Origin: an uncultured Eubacteriales bacterium
Lineage (GTDB): Bacteria; Bacillota; Clostridia; Oscillospirales; Acutalibacteraceae
Assembly: GCA_948537335.1 (NCBI GenBank)
Contig: CAOUJG010000003.1
Location: 32,856 to 96,855 of the forward strand
Direction: 5' to 3'
DNA length: 64,000 bases
Shown: positions 19,506 through 27,510 of the stretch, piece by piece
Layout of the letters: every line of letters begins with the position of its first letter
Numbering within the stretch: the first letter of the stretch is position 1
Program-made: the position numbers and the translations under genes
The notes under the pieces: model-generated
Told to the model about the DNA's origin: nothing
What the model saw: only the letters and a program-made list of their open reading frames with translations
Database searches by the model: none

Positions 19506-19952
19506 CTATTCGCCCACAACCATAACCGTCATCTTGGCGCTTATGCCGTTATAAAGCTTCACCTCAAACTCATAGCTGCCAAGCGACTTAATCTCGCCAT
19601 TTAAAGAGATTTTCCGCTTATCAATAGAAACATTATAATTCTTCTCAATCTCCGTAGCAATCTCCTTGGCCGTAATAGAGCCAAAAAGCCGCCCTCCGTT
19701 GCCCGCCTTGGCCGATATCTTTACAATCTTTCCATCTATAACCGCCATCTCTTCCTTGGCCTTCTTAATCTCCTCCTCAACCCGGTGCTGCATTGCCTTT
19801 TTAGCGTTATCAAGCTCATTTAAAGCCTGTGCCGTTGCTTCTTTAGCTAATTTTTTAGGCAGCAAACAATTTCTCGCATAACCATCCGAAACCTTAATCA
19901 AATCGCCCTTTTTGCCTCTACCTCTCACGTCGCTTAACAGTATCACTTGCAT
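19506..19952 (-). CDS. rplI: Large-subunit ribosomal protein L9
   Basis: 148 residues, exactly the usual bacterial length. It has the N-terminal MQVILLSDVRGRGKKGD motif, the GYARNCLLPK loop, a long central helix rich in A, K and E, and a C-terminal rRNA-binding domain. ATG 19952 has GGGAG 8 bases upstream. An in-frame codon seven positions earlier would be a TTG with no site. The gdpP-rplI-dnaB order is a Firmicutes hallmark. Confidence 0.97.
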   Translation of the reverse strand: MQVILLSDVRGRGKKGDLIKVSDGYARNCLLPKKLAKEATAQALNELDNAKKAMQHRVEEEIKKAKEEMAVIDGKIVKISAKAGNGGRLFGSITAKEIATEIEKNYNVSIDKRKISLNGEIKSLGSYEFEVKLYNGISAKMTVMVVGE

Positions 19953-19973
19953 CGTCAACACTCCCAAAATCAA

Positions 19974-21914
19974 TTAATTATTTATTGCTGTGATCATCGC
20001 CATGACTCTCTCCTTAACCTGCTCTACATCGGCATTTTCAATCTGAGCCCCAGCCATTGTTTGATGTCCGCCGCCACCCAGCTTTTCCATCAAAGGCTGA
20101 ACGTTAACATCCCCCATAGACCGGGCAGAAACATTCACCACATCGTTGTCAAAATATATAACAAAAGATGCCTTAACCCCCTGAATATCAAGCAATTCGT
20201 CCGCCGCCTGCGCTGCCGCCAACCGGATATTCTTCATGCTCCGCGGAGAAACCGATATAGCGCAGCTGTTAAAGATCTCCGCCGTTGAAACCAGCTGATA
20301 TTTCTCCTTATAAGTCGTTATAGTGTTAGAGAAAAACCGCTTCACAGTCACAGTGCTCGCTCCTCGTTTACGCAAAAACGCCGCCGCTTCAAAGGTCCGA
20401 ACACCTGTCTTAAGCACAAAATTCCTTGTATCCAGCATGATTCCAGAAAGCAAAGCCTCCGCCTCAACAGAAGTCAAAAAGTCCTCTCCAAAATACTGAA
20501 TAAGCTCCGTAACCATCTCCGAAGCCGAAGACGCCGAGGGTTCGTGATAAAAAACCAAAGCGCCGTCAATGTGGTTCACCATCATCCTGTGATGATCAAT
20601 CACAACCGTGCGCTTACACCGCTGATAAACCGAGAAATCCTCAACAAAGCTAGGCGAATGTGTGTCCACAACAATAAGCAAGGTCTTCTCGGTAATAATA
20701 TTCAAAGCCGCCGAAGACGCGATAAACACCTTCTCGTCGGTAGCCTTCTTAACAGCCTGCACGACATTTTCCGCCAGAGTAGCCGCCTCATTCAAAACAA
20801 CATAAGCGTTCTTTTTCTGACCCTTAGTAATCGCGCTCCACATGCCCACACAAGCACCCACGCTGTCCAGATCCGAATATTTGTGCCCCATAATAAGAAT
20901 CAAGTCGCTCTCCCGAACGTGTTCAAGCAACGTGTTCGCAATCACCCTCGTGCGCACCTTGTCGAGCTTCTCGGTCTCTTTAGAAACGCCTCCAAAAAAC
21001 GCGAACGTGTCCCTATGCTTAACCACAGCCTGGTCTCCGCCTCGGCCCAAAGCCATCTCCAAAGCCTTTTTAGCCCAAAGTTCACTTTCTCGCAAGTTAG
21101 CAGCATTCTTGCCCACACCAATCGAGATCGTCGCAAACTTGTTTTCATCGAGTCTAACTTTTCTCACAGATTCAAGCACCAAAAACTTTTCATCAACAAA
21201 GCCCTTAATGTAGCGCTCTTCAACAATCATCATATAAAAGGCGTCGTTGAGCTTTCTAAAAATAGCCTTAGCATCCCTTGCCCAGTTTTGAAGCAGCTGC
21301 TCGACTCCCGCAACAACCAAACTGCTCTGCTCAACTTCGATATCCCTCAAAATCTCATCCTTATTGTCAAACATAATCAGCATAACCGTCGGCCGGCTCG
21401 CCAAATACTCAAAGGTAGTCTCCTTATAGTAAGTGTCCTCGATAAAATACAGCACATTTATTTTGGGCGAAGCCACGCCGTACACCGTGAACCTCTTGCC
21501 GTTATGAGAAACATCAACACCGTTGCGCTCAAAGATGTGGCCAACCTTCTGATTATTCAAAAACTTCTCAACAGATTCACCCAAGCAATTCGAGTTCCCC
21601 GCAACCTCCGCTTTAAACGAGTCATTTGCAAAAACAATCTCGTCATTCTTGCCAATAGCCACGGCAGAAAACGGCGTCCATTCCAAAAACTTATCGCTAT
21701 CCCGCTGCGCGTCGAGTAAGTCACTCATAAGCGATTCCACATATCTTTTAAAATCGAAGATCCCCCTGGCCAGCAAAAAGAACAAAACCACAACCAGAGC
21801 CAATTCCGCAAAAAATATATACTTGTTGAAGAACCAGCTAACCGCCGCCATCATGAACATCAGCAGGTTCATGATGAACACTAAAGGCGTTGTAACCCAA
21901 ACTTTTTTTCTCAA
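19974..21914 (-). CDS. gdpP: Cyclic-di-AMP phosphodiesterase GdpP
   Basis: 646 residues. Hydrolyses c-di-AMP to pApA, which affects potassium balance and wall stress. Two N-terminal helices (about 8-55) are followed by a PAS-like domain, a degenerate GGDEF domain (GRGGDQ in place of GGDEF), and the DHH-DHHA1 phosphoesterase with GHKYSDLDSVGA, VVDTH, IDHH, MLDTRNF and the final GGGGH. All metal ligands appear intact. Start is TTG 21914 with GGGGG 7 bases upstream, in preference to an earlier TTG. No c-di-AMP cyclase lies in the window. Confidence 0.93.
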   Translation of the reverse strand: MRKKVWVTTPLVFIMNLLMFMMAAVSWFFNKYIFFAELALVVVLFFLLARGIFDFKRYVESLMSDLLDAQRDSDKFLEWTPFSAVAIGKNDEIVFANDSFKAEVAGNSNCLGESVEKFLNNQKVGHIFERNGVDVSHNGKRFTVYGVASPKINVLYFIEDTYYKETTFEYLASRPTVMLIMFDNKDEILRDIEVEQSSLVVAGVEQLLQNWARDAKAIFRKLNDAFYMMIVEERYIKGFVDEKFLVLESVRKVRLDENKFATISIGVGKNAANLRESELWAKKALEMALGRGGDQAVVKHRDTFAFFGGVSKETEKLDKVRTRVIANTLLEHVRESDLILIMGHKYSDLDSVGACVGMWSAITKGQKKNAYVVLNEAATLAENVVQAVKKATDEKVFIASSAALNIITEKTLLIVVDTHSPSFVEDFSVYQRCKRTVVIDHHRMMVNHIDGALVFYHEPSASSASEMVTELIQYFGEDFLTSVEAEALLSGIMLDTRNFVLKTGVRTFEAAAFLRKRGASTVTVKRFFSNTITTYKEKYQLVSTAEIFNSCAISVSPRSMKNIRLAAAQAADELLDIQGVKASFVIYFDNDVVNVSARSMGDVNVQPLMEKLGGGGHQTMAGAQIENADVEQVKERVMAMITAINN

Positions 21915-21969
21915 AAAAGCACCCCCGCGCAACGTGATCGCATCAACTCATATGATAACAAATATCTAC

Positions 21970-24135
21970 TTAAATTTCCATAATTATTGGCAAAATCATC
22001 GGGCTTCTTTTCGTCTGCTCATAAAAAAACTTAGCAAGTTCGTCCTTAATCTTCGTCTTCATAATGCCCCATTCGCGGACCCCGTCTTCGTTGCAGCCTT
22101 CCAAAACTTTAACAACCTTATTTTTCGCAGTCTCCATCAAAGGTTCCGACTCTCGCACATAAACAAACCCCCGCGAGACAATGTCCGGCCCCGAAACAAT
22201 GTATCCGTTCGAGAAATCCATAGTACAAACAACAACAATCAGCCCGTCCTGAGCCAGATGCTTTCTGTCCCGCAAAACAATACTTCCAACGTCACCGACT
22301 CCAAGGCCATCCACCAAGATTCTGCCAGCCGGCACCTTGCCCAAATACTTCAAGTAATCCTCATTAATCTCGATAACGTCGCCAATATCACCAATAAAAA
22401 CATTCGAATGCTTCATGCCCATGCTCTTAGCCAGCTGCGCATGATGATGCAAGTGCTTCTGCTCGCCGTGGACAGGGATAAAGTACTTCGGCTTAACAAT
22501 CCCCTGAATAATCTTCAGCTCCTCTTGGCAGGCGTGGCCAGAAACGTGGACCTCATACATAGACTCATAAACGACCGTGCAGCCCTTCTTAAGAAGCTCG
22601 TTAACAACCGCTCCCACCATCTTCTCGTTTCCAGGAATCGGGTTCGCAGAAATAATGATAAAATCGTCCGGCCCAACCTCAACCTTCCGGTGGTCAGAGT
22701 AAGCCATCCTCGTCAAAGCAGACATCGGCTCGCCCTGGCTGCCAGTGGTCAAAAGCACCGTCTTTTCTTTAGGGTACTTATTAAGCAAGTCTATATCGAT
22801 AATCACCCCGTCCGGAATGTCAAGATACCCCATCTCATCGGCAATAGCCATATAGTTAATCATGCTTCGCCCCGAAAAGGCAACCTTGCGGTCATATTTG
22901 TGCGCACAATTTATGATCTGCTGTATCCGGCCAATATTCGACGCAAACGACGCAATTATAATCCGGTTGTTTTCGGCCTGTTTAAACAGGTGCTCAAAAG
23001 ACGCAATAACCTTCTGCTCCGTGATGGTGTATCCCGCACGTTCCGCATTGGTAGAGTCCGCAAACAAAGCCAAGACTCCCTGCGATCCAATCTGCGCAAA
23101 TTTTCCAAGGTCCGTCATTTCGCCTTGCACCGGCGTACAGTCAATTTTAAAGTCCCCCGTATGCACAAGCGTTCCGGCCGGAGAATATATCGCGACGCCC
23201 ACCGCATCGGGAATAGAATGGTTCACATGGATAAATTCAACCTCCATGCAGCCCAACTTTATCCGATGTCCCGGCGTAACGGCATTCAGCTTAGCCTTTT
23301 TAACCAGATTATACTCCTTTAGCTTGCTTCCAATCAGCCCAATAGTCAGCGGCGTTGCATAAATCGGGATATTCACCTTCTTGAGCAAATAAGGAATCGC
23401 GCCAATATGATCCTCGTGACCATGCGTTATGACTAGGCCCTTAATTTTATCAACATTTTTTTCGATATAAGAAAAATCCGGAATAACCAAGTCAACGCCC
23501 GGCATTTCGCCATCCGGAAAGGTCATGCCGCAGTCCAAAACAAACATGTCGCCCTCGCACTCAAACAGGGTGATGTTCTTACCAATCTCATTTAAACCGC
23601 CCAAAAACGCCACTTTTATCGATGGCTTATTGCTCTTCTTTTTGGAATACCGGCCAGTCTTTTTGCCAGTAGCCTTAACGTCAGTCGCAGTAACCTCGGG
23701 CGAACCCTTACCAGTCGCCTTTTTTCTGTTATTATTAAAAGTCTGCCTTTTTTTGTTTTTGCCGGTCTGGTTTTGGTTTTGATTATTCGTACTCTGGCCC
23801 TGCGCATTAGCCGAAGCTGCCTTACCGTCAGAAGTTGCTTGCTCTTTGTCAGTGTTAGTGCTACTTTTATGCGGCCTGCCTGCGTTAGTTCTTGTTCTAG
23901 TTCTTTTTAATTTGCCACTATCTTTAATTTCCCTCTTTGCGCCATTGTCGTTACTGTTAGTGACATTCGCACTCTTACTTTCCTCATTATTACTCAAATT
24001 ATCAATAATAACCTTACCGTCCGCGCCCAGCAAAAGTTGATCCGACTGCTTATTTATGTTCCGAGACGGATGCTGCCTTTTGGGAGCTGTTGGGATAGGT
24101 CTCCTTCCAATTAAATTCTCGTTTTGATCCATCAT
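21970..24135 (-). CDS. rnj: Ribonuclease J with long basic N-terminal extension
   Basis: About 721 residues, against a usual 555 or so. The metallo-beta-lactamase/beta-CASP core begins near residue 168 (KVAFLGGLNEIGKN) with zinc motif HGHEDHIG, then HTGDFK and SGHACQEE, and a C-terminal domain. It acts in 5'-3' and endonucleolytic mRNA decay and rRNA maturation. The first about 165 residues are low complexity, rich in N, Q, K, R, S and T, and probably disordered and RNA-binding. The start is one of two adjacent ATGs (24135 or 24132) after GGAGG at 11 bases. It is first in the operon with gdpP. A leader of about 220 bases with a hairpin lies upstream. Confidence 0.93.
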   Translation of the reverse strand: MMDQNENLIGRRPIPTAPKRQHPSRNINKQSDQLLLGADGKVIIDNLSNNEESKSANVTNSNDNGAKREIKDSGKLKRTRTRTNAGRPHKSSTNTDKEQATSDGKAASANAQGQSTNNQNQNQTGKNKKRQTFNNNRKKATGKGSPEVTATDVKATGKKTGRYSKKKSNKPSIKVAFLGGLNEIGKNITLFECEGDMFVLDCGMTFPDGEMPGVDLVIPDFSYIEKNVDKIKGLVITHGHEDHIGAIPYLLKKVNIPIYATPLTIGLIGSKLKEYNLVKKAKLNAVTPGHRIKLGCMEVEFIHVNHSIPDAVGVAIYSPAGTLVHTGDFKIDCTPVQGEMTDLGKFAQIGSQGVLALFADSTNAERAGYTITEQKVIASFEHLFKQAENNRIIIASFASNIGRIQQIINCAHKYDRKVAFSGRSMINYMAIADEMGYLDIPDGVIIDIDLLNKYPKEKTVLLTTGSQGEPMSALTRMAYSDHRKVEVGPDDFIIISANPIPGNEKMVGAVVNELLKKGCTVVYESMYEVHVSGHACQEELKIIQGIVKPKYFIPVHGEQKHLHHHAQLAKSMGMKHSNVFIGDIGDVIEINEDYLKYLGKVPAGRILVDGLGVGDVGSIVLRDRKHLAQDGLIVVVCTMDFSNGYIVSGPDIVSRGFVYVRESEPLMETAKNKVVKVLEGCNEDGVREWGIMKTKIKDELAKFFYEQTKRSPMILPIIMEI

Positions 24136-24234
24136 TACAAAAAATACCTCCATAAAATAAACATTAAAATTTAAAATAAAATAAAAAATCAAATTTTTAC
24201 CTTTTGGTTATAAAAATCTTAACAATAGTTAAAA

Positions 24235-24262
24235 AATAAATCTCCGCAGACGGTGCCGGAGA
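24235..24262 (-). promoter_or_regulatory. Leader hairpin with T-rich tail upstream of rnj (candidate attenuator)
   Basis: CTCCG (24242-24246) pairs with CGGAG (24257-24261). On the minus strand the short GC stem is followed by ATTTATTTTTT. There is no minus-strand gene upstream, so the hairpin lies inside the rnj leader between its promoter (24363-24391) and start codon (24135). Premature termination or autoregulation by RNase J is an inference. Confidence 0.4.
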
Positions 24263-24362
24263 GCACAAAAAACAAATAGCCTAAGCATTTATAATCAAAA
24301 AATAAAAGTAACAGAAAATTATAACAAATCCATTACCAAAACCGACCACTAACGTTATTGTA

Positions 24363-24391
24363 ATTTTAACATTTTGCTCTACAATTGTCAA
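24363..24391 (-). promoter_or_regulatory. Promoter of the rnj-gdpP-rplI-dnaB-tilS-ftsH operon
   Basis: On the minus strand a perfect TTGACA (24391-24386) is followed after 17 bases by TAAAAT (24368-24363). It is the best promoter for the six-gene minus operon and leaves a leader of about 220 bases. The 24193-24554 gap otherwise holds the divergent rnhA promoter. Confidence 0.8.
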
Positions 24392-24479
24392 GCAAAAACA
24401 GATATAATCCCTCAACGGCTACAGAATATTATTTACAGATAATCTTTGCAATAGTCACAAACCGGGCCGCGAGCAAAAT

Positions 24480-24508
24480 TTGCATTCTTGATTTTAAGTT
24501 GATATAAT
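24480..24508 (+). promoter_or_regulatory. Promoter of rnhA
   Basis: TTGCAT (24480-24485) and TATAAT (24503-24508) with a 17-base spacer. The -10 is extended (TGA before TATAAT). It is divergent from the rnj promoter. Confidence 0.75.
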
Positions 24509-24560
24509 TTATGTCGCTGTGATGTTCAAGATGAAATTTAAATTTTGAAATGAGGTGCGT

Positions 24561-25076
24561 GTGCGAATTAAATGCGAATTTGCGATAAATTTTTTTGTGA
24601 GTTTGGCGTTTAATCGTGCAGATTGCTTGAAAAAGGTCGAAATATTTACCGATGGCGCCTGTTTGGGGAATCCTGGGCCGGGTGGCTGGGGCGCTATTTT
24701 AAGATATAATGGGCGCGAAAAAGAGATCTCTGGCGGGGACGCTAGCACTACCAATAATCGTATGGAGCTTAGTGCCGTTATTGAATCTTTGAGTCTGCTC
24801 AAAGAGCCCTGCTGTGTCACTTTGTGCAGCGATTCAAAATATGTTTGCGATGCTATATCTAAGGGCTGGGCTAAAAAGTGGCGTTCCAACGGCTGGAAGC
24901 GCGCTGGAAATTCTCCGGTTTTAAACATAGACCTGTGGGAAAAACTGTTGCCATTGGTCGACAAACACAGGCTCTCTATCGTCTGGGTTAAGGGCCACGC
25001 CGGGCATCCAGAAAACGAGCGCTGCGATGAATTAGCCGTCCAAGCCGCAACCAAAGCCAAATCGGATAACCACTAA
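24561..25076 (+). CDS. rnhA: Ribonuclease HI
   Basis: About 171 residues. It cleaves the RNA strand of RNA-DNA hybrids. The core begins KKVEIFTDGACLGNPGPGGWG (catalytic D), followed by NNRMEL (catalytic E), SDSKY (D) and a C-terminal WVKGHAGHPENERCDELA (H and D). The start is uncertain. GTG 24561 has a GAGG site 5 bases upstream but adds about 22 residues that are atypical. TTG 24627 would give the standard 149-residue enzyme but has no visible ribosome site. Confidence 0.92.
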   Translation: MRIKCEFAINFFVSLAFNRADCLKKVEIFTDGACLGNPGPGGWGAILRYNGREKEISGGDASTTNNRMELSAVIESLSLLKEPCCVTLCSDSKYVCDAISKGWAKKWRSNGWKRAGNSPVLNIDLWEKLLPLVDKHRLSIVWVKGHAGHPENERCDELAVQAATKAKSDNH

Positions 25077-25089
25077 GACTTGCCGGCTA

Positions 25090-25118
25090 TTGCATAAAAA
25101 GTACCGCCGTTGTATAAT
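25090..25118 (+). promoter_or_regulatory. Promoter of nifS-nifU
   Basis: TTGCAT (25090-25095), 17 bases, TATAAT (25113-25118). The start codon follows about 37 bases later. The -35 is identical to those assigned to rnhA and rlmB. Confidence 0.75.
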
Positions 25119-25154
25119 ATTTTAAATGAACTAGTTTTTATGAAGGTGACCCCT

Positions 25155-26336
25155 ATGGAGAAAATTGTATATGTGGACAACGCCGCAACCACGCCGATCT
25201 CGGCACCTGTGTTGGACGCTATGTTGCCGTTTTTGAAAACGCATTTTGGAAACCCTTCGAGTATTTATTCTGTTGGCCAGACGGCAAAAAAGGCAATGGA
25301 AGAGGCTCGGGCTACCATCGCTGCGTGCCTTGGCGCAACGCCTCGCGAAATATATTTTACTTCTGGTGGCAGCGAGGCCGACAATTGGGCGATTAAAGGC
25401 GTGGCTCGTGCTATGCTGAAAAATGGCAAGAATCATATTATTACGTCTAAATTCGAGCATCATGCGGTTTTGCACACTGTTCAGGCTCTTGAAAAAGAGG
25501 GGTTTGCGGTTACTTATTTGGACGTTCACGACGATGGAATCGTCCGGGTTGATGAGCTTGAGCACGCGATCACGGACAAAACCGCGCTGGTTAGCATCAT
25601 GTACGCTAACAATGAGATTGGCACGATTCAGTCCATTCCCGAGATTGGCGAGGTTTGTCGCAGGCATAATGTTTTGTTTCATACCGACGCGGTGCAGGCT
25701 GTTGGGCATCTTCGGGTTGACGTGGTTGAGCAGAACATCGATTTGCTGTCTTTGTCCGCGCATAAATTCCACGGCCCTAAGGGTATTGGCGCTTTGTACG
25801 TTAAAAATGGCGTCGTGCTGCAAAATTTGATCGAAGGCGGTGCACAAGAAAGACGTCGTCGCGCGGGGACTGAGAACGTTGCCGAGATTGTTGGAATGGC
25901 CAAAGCTTTGGAGATTGCTTGCGAAGATATTGAGAGTCAAAACGAAAAGCTGATTGCCATGCGGGATAAGCTCATTGAAAATCTTTTGAAAATCGAGCAT
26001 ACTCGGCTGAATGGGCATCCTAAGAAACGTCTTGCTGGGAATGTAAACGTGAGTTTTAGCGGTATTGAGGGTGAATCTCTGCTTTTAATGTTGGACGCTA
26101 ACGGCATTTGTGCTTCTTCGGGCTCGGCGTGCACTTCGGGTTCGCTCGATCCTAGCCACGTCTTGCTTGCCATCGGGTTGCCGCACGAAATTGCCCATGG
26201 CTCCCTGCGGATTACCCTTAGCGAGGAAAATTCTATGGCTGACGTTGACTATATTTTGGGAGTCCTGCCGCCCATTGTTACAAAGTTGCGGATCATGTCT
26301 CCGTTGTGGGAAAAAATTATGCGCGAAAACGCGTGA
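25155..26336 (+). CDS. nifS: Cysteine desulfurase, NifS/IscS family
   Basis: 393 residues. A PLP enzyme that takes sulfur from cysteine for Fe-S cluster assembly. The N-terminus VYVDNAATTP, the GGSEADN segment, HTDAVQAVG and the PLP lysine in SLSAHKFHGPKG are all present. The active-site cysteine lies in the loop SSGSACTSG near the C-terminus, and GSLRITL follows. Start is ATG 25155 after AAGGTGA. It is paired with nifU 34 bases downstream. No iscR precedes it. Confidence 0.93.
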   Translation: MEKIVYVDNAATTPISAPVLDAMLPFLKTHFGNPSSIYSVGQTAKKAMEEARATIAACLGATPREIYFTSGGSEADNWAIKGVARAMLKNGKNHIITSKFEHHAVLHTVQALEKEGFAVTYLDVHDDGIVRVDELEHAITDKTALVSIMYANNEIGTIQSIPEIGEVCRRHNVLFHTDAVQAVGHLRVDVVEQNIDLLSLSAHKFHGPKGIGALYVKNGVVLQNLIEGGAQERRRRAGTENVAEIVGMAKALEIACEDIESQNEKLIAMRDKLIENLLKIEHTRLNGHPKKRLAGNVNVSFSGIEGESLLLMLDANGICASSGSACTSGSLDPSHVLLAIGLPHEIAHGSLRITLSEENSMADVDYILGVLPPIVTKLRIMSPLWEKIMRENA

Positions 26337-26370
26337 ATTCAAGTATTAAGATATAAAAGAGGTGATTGTG

Positions 26371-26814
26371 ATGGGCTACAGCGATAAAGTGATGGATCAT
26401 TTTGCAAATCCGCGAAATGTTGGTGAGCTTCCGGACGCCGATGGAGTCGGTGAGGTTGGGAATCCTAAATGCGGCGACATAATGAAAATGTACATCAAAG
26501 TCGAAAATGACGTCATAACCGATGTTAAGTTCAAGACTTTCGGGTGCGGCGCCGCTATTGCCACAAGCTCTATGGCTACTGAGCTTATAAAAGGCAAAAC
26601 GATCAAAGAGGCACTAGAACTAACAAACAAAGCCGTGATGGATGCGCTCGATGGCTTGCCGCCGGCAAAAGTGCACTGTTCAGTTTTGGCAGAACAAGCA
26701 ATAAAGTCTGCTATTTCAGACTATTGCACCTGCAACGGTATCGATCCGGCACCAATTGTCGGGGATATCCCCTGTTGCGACCATGAGCACGGCAACTGTA
26801 ACTGCGCAAAATAG
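26371..26814 (+). CDS. nifU: Fe-S cluster scaffold NifU/IscU with Cys/His-rich tail
   Basis: 147 residues, a NifU_N scaffold domain. The three cluster-ligating cysteines lie in PKCGD (C34), FGCGAA (C59) and VHCSVLAE (C103). The start ATG 26371 follows AGAGGTGA at 5 bases and gives the typical MGYSDKVMDHFANPRNVG beginning. An extra C-terminal tail of about 15 residues (CCDHEHGNCNCAK) carries four cysteines and two histidines, which suggests added metal binding. This tail is not part of the minimal scaffold. A strong terminator follows. Confidence 0.93.
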   Translation: MGYSDKVMDHFANPRNVGELPDADGVGEVGNPKCGDIMKMYIKVENDVITDVKFKTFGCGAAIATSSMATELIKGKTIKEALELTNKAVMDALDGLPPAKVHCSVLAEQAIKSAISDYCTCNGIDPAPIVGDIPCCDHEHGNCNCAK

Positions 26815-26828
26815 CAGAATCAAACGTA

Positions 26829-26866
26829 AATCCTCAACTATCCTCAAGGTAGCTGGGGATTTTTTG
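26829..26866 (+). terminator. Terminator of nifS-nifU
   Basis: AATCCTCA pairs with TGGGGATT (8 bp, one G-T), then after one mismatch CTA pairs with TAG around a 9-base loop, followed by six T. It lies between the convergent nifU and the small secreted protein gene. Confidence 0.85.
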
Positions 26867-26867
26867 C

Positions 26868-27413
26868 CTAAATTTTAAAATCGGCTTTATTCTGGCCGCT
26901 TTTAGCATTTTGAATTGGCTCGACTTCATTAACTTTAGAGTCAGCTTTTAGCTTTTCTACGGATGGCTCTTTTGCGGTGTTTTCGACTGTTTCTCTCTCG
27001 CTGCTTTTAGAAAACCTCGAGCTTAAACCATCACACAAGCTCTTAACTGCCAGCCCTAATGAGGCAAAAAAGCTCAGAACATAACTAATCCCTCGCAACT
27101 TTTCGTCCATTCTCTCGGATTTTTCAACATCGTCTTCAAGCTTTTGGTAAGCCCGCGTAAAGCCCGCCGCTTTGTCCTTCTCTTTGAACAAACCTTTTGC
27201 TGCGTACCAAGTCGAGGCAAAAAAGCTCAACCCACACCGGATTTCTCTTATTCCGTCGCAAACTTGACCCATTTTCTGCGCGTTTTCCAAAAATTCTTTG
27301 CATATTACTTTTATTATATTCTCGTCAGTCGCGTAAACCTCGATGGAGATTGACTTTTCCGCTGTGCAAAACATTATCAAAAGCGACAAAATCGCCGCGA
27401 AAACCTTTCTCAT
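26868..27413 (-). CDS. Small secreted protein of unknown function with an internal duplication
   Basis: 181 residues, not recognised. A signal peptide (MRKVFAAILSLLIMFCTA, about 1-30) is present. Two similar segments occur: EIRCGLSFFASTWYAAKGLF (about 57-76) and GISYVLSFFASLGLAVKSLC (about 108-127). They share LSFFAS....A.K.L and may be paired amphipathic or membrane-associated helices. The C-terminal 50 residues are hydrophilic and rich in K, E and S. The ATG follows AAGGA by about 7 bases. It lies downstream of alr in the same direction, with about 100 bases between. Confidence 0.7.
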   Translation of the reverse strand: MRKVFAAILSLLIMFCTAEKSISIEVYATDENIIKVICKEFLENAQKMGQVCDGIREIRCGLSFFASTWYAAKGLFKEKDKAAGFTRAYQKLEDDVEKSERMDEKLRGISYVLSFFASLGLAVKSLCDGLSSRFSKSSERETVENTAKEPSVEKLKADSKVNEVEPIQNAKSGQNKADFKI

Positions 27414-27510
27414 AATATTCCTTCTTCAATCTAATTTAACAACCCCTGTGTTGGCGAAAAATCCCGCCACTTCCTAATTCATTGCCTCTATAAAATCTCA
27501 AATTTTCATT

